Positions 17,626 through 24,809 of a stretch of DNA of 26,210 nucleotides are shown in pieces. The DNA is from Melanopsichium pennsylvanicum (taxonomy: Eukaryota; Basidiomycota; Ustilaginomycetes; Ustilaginales). Below the pieces are notes generated by a model that did no database searches, was not told where the DNA came from, and was given only the letters and a program-made list of their open reading frames with translations. A program made the translations under genes and the position numbers. The stretch covers positions 1 through 26,210 of the forward strand of contig OAPG01000038.1 in NCBI GenBank assembly GCA_900208305.1, in the 5' to 3' direction. The stretch's first letter is position 1, and each line of letters begins with the position of its first letter.

Positions 17626-20600
17626 ATGCGACTACTTAAATCACATCCTATTCTAGGTCTAGTTAATAGTTACCTAGTTGATAGTCCACAACCTTCGAAT
17701 ATTTCTTACATGTGGAACTTTGGATCACTACTAGGAACTTGTCTAGTAATCCAAATTCTTACAGGAGTATTTCTAGCTATGCATTATACACCATCAGTTG
17801 ATCTAGCATTTATTAGTGTTGAGCATACTTTTTTAAAAGTCCTATTGATGTGCTCATTAAACTTCGCTATATGCTGGAAAGCCTATTAAGCCATATAGTA
17901 CTAATTTATAAAAAGAAGTAAAAATCTAAAGGATCATAAGGGACAATCAGCAGGAAACCAAATCTTAAATTTAAGAAAGTAGGATCCTCAGAGACTACAC
18001 GCGAGGCTTTTATTAATTTATAAATAAACTTAGATTATTAAAAATAAAAAAGAAAATAAATTGTTGATATAATAAAAGATAATATAGTCCAAGGCAACGA
18101 TCTCACAGCTTAGCGTGTCAAGTATCGTGCTTTAACTATATAAAAAAGAGATTAAAACTTTTACTAAAGAAGAATTCAAACAGTGGCTAGTTGGATTTAT
18201 TGATGCGCCCGTAAATTTTTAAGTTTTTATGGATCGTAAGTATCTACGTGTTATGTTCCGAATTAACCTACATATTGATGATATTGAAATTCTTTATAAA
18301 ATTAAAGAGTTTATAGGTGTAGGTAAAGTAATTATTAATAAAAATAGTGCTGTATATGTTATTAATAATACTGCTGATTTTATTAATATACTATTTCCTA
18401 TTCTAGATCAATATAAGCTACTAACTACAAAATATCTCGATTATCTATATTTTTGTAAAGTAGTTAAAAAGCTAGTAATTAATAAAAGTTCTGTATTTAT
18501 AGGATCGGATCTAACATGGCTAAAAACCAGTATTAAAAATATGAATACAGGTCGACAGTCTATTAATTATGAACTAATTCCAAATACACTAATAACACTA
18601 TTTTTGTTTATTGGTTAGTTCCTTACTTTAAAATTGTACAAAATGTCCGAAATACACATGTTCTAGCTTCAATCTCTAAATTTTATAATTTCACTATCAA
18701 CTGAATTTCAATTTAGTCAATTTTCTGTATCACTAAAATAAAATAGAATAAAAATACTAATGTACTAGTTATTTAATATAATAATATTGATTCTCTTCAT
18801 GATATTCTAGCACATCTTCTTATTCAATTTCCATTCCAAACACGAAAAGGAACTGATTTTATTATTGGTGTATTGTACTATATATACATAAATTTGGTTA
18901 TATTTATCTAACAGAAGGACGTAAACTAGCAGTAGCTATTGCTTATTTTGTTAATAAATCATGATATAGTACAGCAATTAAATAAGTTAATACACCTAAT
19001 ATTGATATTGCACTGTTTGATACTTCTCTACCTGTAACACTAACTCCAAAAATGACTCATCTAGAGCTATCACAAAATTTGAATTTGAATTTGAATTTGA
19101 ATTTTGCTAAAACTTATAAAACACGAAATGTTTGGGTTTATGATTATAATGTGCTAGTAAAAGGTAGTCTTTTTACGAGTAATGCGGAAGCTGCCGCTAG
19201 TGTTGGGCTAAATGGTACAACTCGAATTGTAGCACGATATCTTGATACTGGTAAATCCTATCAAGAACGATATGAATTTACAACAAAAGCTAAGTAAATA
19301 TTATTTTATAAAAATATTTGATTTTATTAGCTAGCGCACAAATTTCTGTGAGTATCTTTCTTTGATTATGCGAGATGTTAACTATGGATGGCTAATTCGA
19401 TACCTACACGCTAATACAGCATCCTTTTTCTTTATCTTTGTATATCTTCACATTGGACGAGGACTATACTATGGATCATACAAATCACCACGAACACTAC
19501 TATGGTCAATTGGAGTTATTATTCTAGTTCTAATGATGGCTATTGCTTTCCTTGGTTTTATTGGCCAAAAATGGATGTGTTTTTATAATATCGATATAAC
19601 TAATATTCAATATCTTTCTATTCCTACTCTTCTTATTCCTAGTTCACGTCTACAATCTATTCTTGATAAACAGAATATTAAACCGCGCATAGCGCCTTCT
19701 ATTTGAAAATCTTACTAATCCTGATACAAAAAAGATTGCTTATCAATCTCTTAAATCTTTCTCAGGTATTTATATGATTATTAATCTAGTAACAGGGGAA
19801 TATTATGTAGGTAGTGCTGTTACAGGTAATCTTTATATGCGTTTCCATAAGCATCTATTCTCTTTTACAGGAAATAAACGAGTTGCTAATGCTGTAAACA
19901 AATATGGACTATCTCAATTTGCATTTCTAGTACTAGAAATTGTACCACAAGAAAATAAAATGGATAGTACACTTCTTCTTAATCGAGAAGATTATTATCT
20001 ACAGACTCTGAAACCACAATACAATATTGCACCTCTTGCTAGTAATAGGCGCTGCGCGCGGATGGAAACATTCCGAAGAGTCTCTAGCTAAAATGCGTGA
20101 TAATTATTCTGAAGAACGACGAGAACGAGTTGGAAATATTAACAAAGGAAAAACACTTTCTCAAGAAACACGTGAACTTATTCGTAAAGCAGCACTACTT
20201 CGATAACCTATGTCTATTGAATCACGAATGAAATGTTCCACTAATATGCGACCTGTTACTATTATAAATCTTGATGGTTCTAATCCTATTCATTTTATAA
20301 GCATTAAGGAAGCAAGTATTGCGATTTCATGTGCTGAAAAGACTATTCAACGTGCTCTAAATGGGGCCGGTGTTATTAAGAATAAATTTCTTGTTAAAAA
20401 CAACTAAAGATACTATTGAATAATTAGTTATATTAATATACTGCAAAGTTTAATATAAAAATACATTTATAGTCCTATTGTTTTCCCCTTTTTAATCTGT
20501 ATAGAGAATAGGGTTAATAATGATAGAATACCTCGACGGGGGTATTGGAGATAGTAATTATAATATTATCTTTGGCAATGCGAGTGAAAACGGTCAACGG

Positions 20601-23600
20601 AAGTTATCACCTTTCAAGACCGTCGGTTGTATACACGATCGCTACAGACTGGGTCACTTGTGGGTGCCTGAAATGGTGCTTAATGTACAGTCGGACATCT
20701 AAAGTAAAGACAAAATCTGTACTACTTTTCAAGGCCTAAAATGATATAAATAATAGTAATATGATTATTTATTGATTAGGTACAACTATTATTTACTGTG
20801 ATAATATATAGTAAATAGATAGAGATGTTGTATGTTCTGCCTTACGGACAAATGAGTCTATGGGGTAAAATTTATTGCCCCACATGCATTAATAATAGTT
20901 ATATTATCTTCGGATCCTTTATCTTCATTACTGTTTATCTTAGCGATAATCTTATAGCAAAACGACTACCAGCTACATCTCGAGTTGGAGCACATAATAT
21001 GGATATTCTATCTATTATTTTTGGTTCTCTTCTGGGAGATAGTCACGCTGAACGGCGTGCTATAGGTAATGGTACTCGTATTAGTTTTTCTCAAGAAGCT
21101 ATTCATAAAGAATATCTTCTTTGGCTTCACAATCTTATTTCTAATCTAGGGTATAGTACACCTAATCTACCAAAAATTCAAACTCGACTAGGTCTAGGTG
21201 GTAAACTTCGATATGTCATTCGGTTTCACACTTTTACTTATAGCAGTATAAATTGGATTCATGATCTTTGGTATGTAAATGGTGTTAAATGCGTTCCAAA
21301 AAATATTGGAGAGTTTCTAACACCTCTTGCCCTCGCTATCTGGATTATGGATGATGGAGGTCGAGTCGGTAAAGGACTTAAATTTTCTACGAATTCTTTT
21401 TCTTATGAAGATTGTCTTCTACTATCTAATGTGCTATTTGATAAGTATAATCTACGTACTTCAGTACAATCGGCTGGAGTTGAAAATCAGTATATTATTT
21501 ATGTATTTAAAGAGTCAATGCCTGCTCTTCGTGAAATTGTACAACCATATATCGTTTCATCTATGCTATATAAACTTGGAGAGTTGCACTTCTTAGATAT
21601 ATTTTTATTATTAATGTATAGTCTTAAATATTTAAGGCGACACTGATGAAAACGGTCAAAGATTGTATCTCAAATCTAGACCGTCGGCTATTCTATGATA
21701 TTAAAAAGGGTATCTACACTATATAATTTAGATATGTACCGCCACTTTGTAATAAAAATAGAATGATCGCTACAGACTGGTCCATCGGTGGGTATTTATC
21801 TTCTTTACTCTACTAAAAAAAAAGAATACAAAAATGCTTAATGTACAGTCGGAGTGTTTTTAGTTTATTACTAACACAAGGCCCATTTCAATTTCTATGT
21901 ATCATGGAGAAATAGGGTACAGGGTCATATATTAGGAGATAGGATTATTACCACTATATATGATTAAACGCTTGGCAACAGTTATTACAAACCTTCTAAG
22001 TGCTATTCCATGGATTGGTCAAGATTTCGTTGAATTTGAAAAACTACTACTATTTATTATAACTCTTTCTATTCTTTCTTATTATTTTATTACTAAATAC
22101 AACTATAACATGAGTACTATTGGAAAAGTAAATGAATCTCCTCTACGAGGTCGAAAGTCTCGTACAGATAAAGAAAAACAAGCTTTTCTATCTTCTGTCT
22201 CTTACGATTTTATGAGTATGTTTATAGGACTTATTGATGGTGATGGCTATATCGCTATTACTAAAATTGGACTTGATAACATTCGAATAGAACTAATCCT
22301 AAGTGTAGATATTAAAGATCTTAAACTACTAGAACATATTCAAAATGTACTAAAGATCGGTCGTATTAATGAATACCCTAACATTAGTACTGCAAAACTA
22401 ACTATTAGTAAAGTAGATCTACAAGAAGTACTTCTTCCACTTATTCTATATTATAAACTATTCTTTCTGACTGAAACACGACGGAAACAATTCAATCTTT
22501 GTATGCATCTTCTAGAAAATAATATCCCTAAATTTAGTAGTATTCCTTCTATTGAAAATATCAAAGATCTATTCAGTCTTCCTAAATCTAGTATTGAATA
22601 TGTTAATCTACCTTTTTTCTACAATTGGATTGTTGGATTCACTATTGCAGAAGGATCTTTCTATATTAAAAATACTGGAGAGCATTTCTTTTCTCTACGA
22701 CAACGTTCTCATTCAACACTATTTGAAGCATTCAAACTTGTGTTTAAAACAAATCGTAAAATTGAAGACGATGGTAAATATATGAAATTCAGTGTATCTT
22801 CTACAAAAGATCTAATTAATGTTGTAACATTCTTTAGTAATAGTGGACTATATAGTCTACTTGGGCTAAAAGCTGATCAATACAATGCTTGGCTAACTAG
22901 TCTTAAACAAAATAATAAAAAGTTTACTCGCGATAGCGTATAAATTTAGGTTATAATAAATAAAATAGTAATAAAGTTCCCTTATATCGTGAGATATATT
23001 GAATAATCGGGTGAATTGCAAGGAACTCTTCGTGTATCCCCCTCATTAGTATTTACTTTATATTCAATAAAAATATATTTTATCAGTACTATTAAGGATA
23101 CAAAAGACAATTTGCAGCGAAGCTATTATCAGCACCTTATTCTACTATGTTTTAATAGTAAAATATGAAGGTAATAGAACGTTCAACGACTAATCGGTGA
23201 GTTGTGCTAACAATAAACCGGACACGAGTGCCCGACATCTATATAATCTTTGTATTTATAGATGATGACATAGTCTAAGCTTATTAGAAATAATAAGAAT
23301 ATACAATTAAATGTTGTATAGATAATAAAACTGTTGTTTGGGGAGGATTCTCAGTTAATAATGCTACACTTAACCGATTCTTCTCACTACACTACCTTCT
23401 ACCATTCGTACTAGCTGCTCTAGCAGCTATGCACCTACTAGCACTACACGAGCACGGAAGTAGTAATCCACTAGGAGTATCAGGTAATACAGATCGACTA
23501 CCATTCCACCCTTACTTCACATTCAAAGATCTTGTTACAATCTTTGTATTCCTACTAGCTCTATCTGTATTTGTATTCTACATGCCAAATGCACTAGGAC

Positions 23601-24058
23601 ACTCAGATAATTATATTCCAGCTAACCCAATGCAAACACCAGCATCAATTGTTCCAGAGTGGTACCTACTACCATTCTATGCTATTCTACGATCAATTCC
23701 TAATAAGCTACTAGGAGTTATTGCTATGTTTATGTCACTTCTAATTCTTCTAGGAATGCCTATTCTAGATACATCACGGATCCGAGGTAGTCAATTCCGA
23801 CCACTAATGCGATTCTCATTCTGGACATTCGTTGCTTGTTTCTTTATTCTAATGTTTATCGGTAGTCAACATGTTGAAAGCCCATATGTTGAAATCGGTG
23901 CTGCAGCTACTGCTTACTACTTCGCTTGGTTCCTAGTAGTAGTACCAGCAATTGGTATTATTGAGAATACACTAATGGATATTGCTCTAGCTGAGGGGAC
24001 ATCATCAGAAGTTATTACACAAAAAACACCTACACCACTACTACGAAGTGTTGTATAA
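17626..24058 (+). CDS. cob: Apocytochrome b, five exons
   Basis: Haem-bearing core subunit of respiratory complex III in the inner membrane. Exons: 17626-17826, 19365-19556, 20831-20866, 21975-22035 and 23334-24058 (1215 nt, 404 aa, stop TAA). I placed each junction so that exons end in T and introns in G, as in group I introns, and so that the joined protein matches the family. The insertion points fall after coding nucleotides 201, 393, 429 and 490, all of which are intron sites known from fungal cob. The four haem ligands fall at His82, His96, His183 and His197 of the joined product, as in yeast. The [13 protein letters not shown] motif is in exon 5. Exon 3 is only 36 nt. The first 131 codons are duplicated in the left arm; the rest is single copy here. 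Confidence 0.97.
18151..19297 (+). pseudogene. Broken LAGLIDADG-NUMOD1 endonuclease of cob-i1
   Basis: Remains of an intron homing endonuclease or maturase. The first LAGLIDADG motif begins normally (QWLVGFIDA, to about 18206). It is then interrupted by about 25 bp starting GCGCCCGTAAATTT, with a stop, before the frame resumes at 18229 ([14 protein letters not shown]). The 129-codon piece to 18618 stops at the second motif (LFLFIG then TAG). Further homologous-looking fragments in other phases follow ([47 protein letters not shown]), broken by TGA, TAG and frameshifts. A final 81-codon frame (19052-19297) holds a NUMOD1-type DNA-binding repeat ([20 protein letters not shown]..., [10 protein letters not shown]), preceded by a GAATTT hexanucleotide run. 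Several lesions make it non-functional. Left-arm copy: 674-1820. Confidence 0.85.
19076..19104. repeat. GAATTT hexanucleotide run in the NUMOD1 frame
   Basis: About four GAATTT units encoding alternating Leu-Asn. The unit keeps the reading frame. Mirror at about 867-895. Confidence 0.9.
19683..19696. repeat. GC-rich family-1 insertion in the GIY-YIG frame (1)
   Basis: CCGCGCATAGCGCC. The endonuclease frame changes phase exactly here. Mirror copy at 276-289. Confidence 0.85.
20048..20061. repeat. GC-rich family-1 insertion in the GIY-YIG frame (2)
   Basis: GGCGCTGCGCGCGG, nearly the reverse complement of the 19683 element. The second phase change of the endonuclease frame lies here. Confidence 0.85.
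20825..21646 (+). CDS. LAGLIDADG homing endonuclease of cob-i3
   Basis: 273-codon open frame continuous with cob exon 3; the first residues [13 protein letters not shown] are mostly exon sequence, and intron-encoded residues start after it. Two LAGLIDADG-type motifs of the divergent LAGLIDADG_2 kind are visible: [13 protein letters not shown] (about residues 64-76) and [10 protein letters not shown] (about 169-178). The spacing and the [18 protein letters not shown] segment are typical of intron endonucleases of this group. The frame is uninterrupted, with stop TGA, so the protein may be active. The true N-terminus is probably produced by proteolysis of the exon fusion. The last 20 or so residues may be a small extension. 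Confidence 0.88.
   Translation: MLYVLPYGQMSLWGKIYCPTCINNSYIIFGSFIFITVYLSDNLIAKRLPATSRVGAHNMDILSIIFGSLLGDSHAERRAIGNGTRISFSQEAIHKEYLLWLHNLISNLGYSTPNLPKIQTRLGLGGKLRYVIRFHTFTYSSINWIHDLWYVNGVKCVPKNIGEFLTPLALAIWIMDDGGRVGKGLKFSTNSFSYEDCLLLSNVLFDKYNLRTSVQSAGVENQYIIYVFKESMPALREIVQPYIVSSMLYKLGELHFLDIFLLLMYSLKYLRRH
20867..21974 (+). mobile_element. Group I intron cob-i3 (after nt 429)
   Basis: 1108 bp. It starts after GGT of the 36-nt exon 3 and ends with G before GCA of exon 4. The core at the 3' end is AACGGTCAAAG (21651-21661), GACCGTCGG (about 21679-21687), CGCTACAGACTGG (about 21768-21780) and AATGTACAGTCGGAG (about 21840-21854). It closely resembles the core of intron 2. A family-3-like insert (GTACCGCC...AATAGAATG, about 21737-21766) lies just before the CGCTACAGACTGG segment. 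Confidence 0.92.
21960..22943 (+). CDS. LAGLIDADG endonuclease/maturase of cob-i4
   Basis: Open frame continuous with cob exon 4; the exon part encodes [16 protein letters not shown] and the following DFVEF. The intron-encoded part is about 302 residues. It begins with a membrane-like segment ([16 protein letters not shown]), a basic linker ([12 protein letters not shown]), and then two LAGLIDADG motifs, [12 protein letters not shown] (about residue 87) and [12 protein letters not shown] (about residue 223). Both carry an acidic catalytic residue (D and E). The length and the two-motif layout fit monomeric endonucleases, some of which act as splicing maturases. The frame is intact, with stop TAA at the end of the phase. 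The ATG at 21960 lies in intron 3 and is not a real start. Confidence 0.9.
   Translation: MIKRLATVITNLLSAIPWIGQDFVEFEKLLLFIITLSILSYYFITKYNYNMSTIGKVNESPLRGRKSRTDKEKQAFLSSVSYDFMSMFIGLIDGDGYIAITKIGLDNIRIELILSVDIKDLKLLEHIQNVLKIGRINEYPNISTAKLTISKVDLQEVLLPLILYYKLFFLTETRRKQFNLCMHLLENNIPKFSSIPSIENIKDLFSLPKSSIEYVNLPFFYNWIVGFTIAEGSFYIKNTGEHFFSLRQRSHSTLFEAFKLVFKTNRKIEDDGKYMKFSVSSTKDLINVVTFFSNSGLYSLLGLKADQYNAWLTSLKQNNKKFTRDSV
22036..23333 (+). mobile_element. Group I intron cob-i4 (after nt 490)
   Basis: 1298 bp. It starts after GAA-T of exon 4, splitting codon 164, and ends in G before TTGTTTGG of exon 5. The core lies 3' of the frame: GGTGAATTGCAAGGAACTC (about 23010-23028), GTTCAACGACTAATCGGTGAG (23181-23201) and GATGACATAGTCTAAGCTT (about 23264-23282). 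These are textbook Q, R and S segments, of a different type from introns 2 and 3. Confidence 0.93.
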
Positions 24059-24809
24059 TATATTTGTGCTTTAACTTTCCCCTTCCATGTAGATTTGTTA
24101 AAGAAAGACCAAAAAGAAAACACCGGTAAAATTTAAGTGCTTAAAAATCTAAGAAGTCTTTTTAAAAGATTGCGCAGTAATAAATTGCGCCGATGGTTTT
24201 CTTCTACTAAAAGCGCCTTATAAAAGATCTCCATCTCCGATATTTTAGTAGCAAAATATCTCCGATATTTTATAAGGTGCGGGAGAAGCCGTAGGCGAAT
24301 ATTTTCGTAGCATTTTTTGTTTATTCTATTTTTTTGCTACAGTCATTTCTATTAACTTAATATATTATATAATATTAATAAAATATTGTAATAGAATATA
24401 TTCCATATTTATGGTATATGAAGATGAAAGTGTCAAGAGTTGATGCGTGTTAAAAGCCCGTCGATAGGTTAAATCGGATAGGTATATATATACAGATATA
24501 TTTATATTTATATTTATATTTATCTGCTAGGGCGAGTTTAATTTAGTGTATATAAATTAAATTAATATAAAATTATAAGAAGGTAGCTTGAATTAGTTGT
24601 AGTTAAATGAAATAGGGAGGTTCTAAAATTTCTGATTTTTCGGGCCGCTATAAAATAGTAACTAAATTAGTATTTATATATCTTTATAAAGGTATAGATA
24701 AGAATGATCACTGATAAAGTGTATCCAATAAATAATAGTTAATTAATGATTTTGTCTTGTTAACTATTATGAGATGCGTTTTAAGTTATAAAAAGAAATA
24801 ACAGTAAAC
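24059..24809. other. cob-rns intergenic
   Basis: 751 bp, no recognised gene. It holds a long family-3 palindromic element (about 24211-24285, ends GCGCC...GGTGCGGG), a family-2 element (GCCGTAGGCGAATATTTT, about 24294-24311), and an ATATTT repeat (about 24497-24524). A GC-richer segment (24425-24480, around GTTAAAAGCCCGTCGATAGG) could be part of a structured RNA but matches nothing I know. Confidence 0.65.
24211..24285. repeat. Family-3 palindromic element, long form
   Basis: GCGCCTTATAAAA at one end and TTTTATAAGGTGCGGG at the other, with an internal repeat of ATCTCCGATATTTTA. The ends are inverted repeats. Confidence 0.75.

Larger units (their letters stand above)
17827..19364 (+). mobile_element. 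Group I intron cob-i1 (after nt 201)
   Basis: 1538 bp. The 5' junction follows CAT (exon ends in T) and the intron ends in G before ATT-ATG. Conserved core segments lie near the 5' end: Q-like AATCAGCAGGAAACC (about 17944-17960), R-like CCTCAGAGACTACACGCGAGG (17986-18007) and S-like ATATAGTCC (about 18083). The broken endonuclease frame lies 3' of the core, an arrangement that places it in the P9 region. Confidence 0.9.
10300..19971. repeat. Right arm of giant inverted repeat
   Basis: Reverse-complement partner of positions 1-9664. The first bases of the window pair exactly with the bases ending at 19971, inside cob intron 2. Beyond 19971 the sequence continues into the rest of cob and rns, which have no partner in this window. 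The inner boundary lies where the shared segment around 10297-10305 gives way to spacer-specific DNA. Confidence 0.97.
19557..20407 (+). pseudogene. Broken GIY-YIG homing endonuclease of cob-i2
   Basis: The frame is continuous with exon 2 and then falls into three phases. A GC-rich element (19683-19696) breaks it first. The second phase holds the catalytic domain from about 19700: [10 protein letters not shown] (GIY), [19 protein letters not shown] (YVG plus the following Arg), then the downstream NREDYYL segment with its Glu (about 19981-20001). A second GC-rich element (20048-20061) shifts the phase again at about residue 95. The third phase has a Lys/Arg-rich stretch ([20 protein letters not shown]) and a TAA at 20204. 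A NUMOD1/HTH-like tail then runs from 20210 (TIINLDGS...[12 protein letters not shown]...) to 20407. The usual architecture is GIY-YIG, then NUMOD3-like and NUMOD1 DNA-binding parts. Left arm retains only the N-terminal part. Confidence 0.85.
19557..20830 (+). mobile_element. Group I intron cob-i2 (after nt 393)
   Basis: 1274 bp. It starts after GGT of exon 2 and ends with G before TAT of exon 3. The catalytic core is at the 3' end: AACGGTCAACGG (about 20589-20600), GACCGTCGG (20618-20626), CGCTACAGACTGG (20640-20651) and AATGTACAGTCGGAC (20682-20696). A broken GIY-YIG frame continuous with exon 2 fills the 5' part. The outer end of the inverted repeat seen here (19971) falls inside this intron. 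Confidence 0.92.

Noticed and set aside
20520..20739. Two overlapping frames of 60-64 codons
   Set aside because: They cover the catalytic core of the group I intron cob-i2, which is RNA sequence and not coding.
24420..24480. Possible tRNA or LSU rRNA 3' end
   Set aside because: No T-loop/T-stem pair or acceptor stem can be formed, and the match to the LSU 3' end is too weak.
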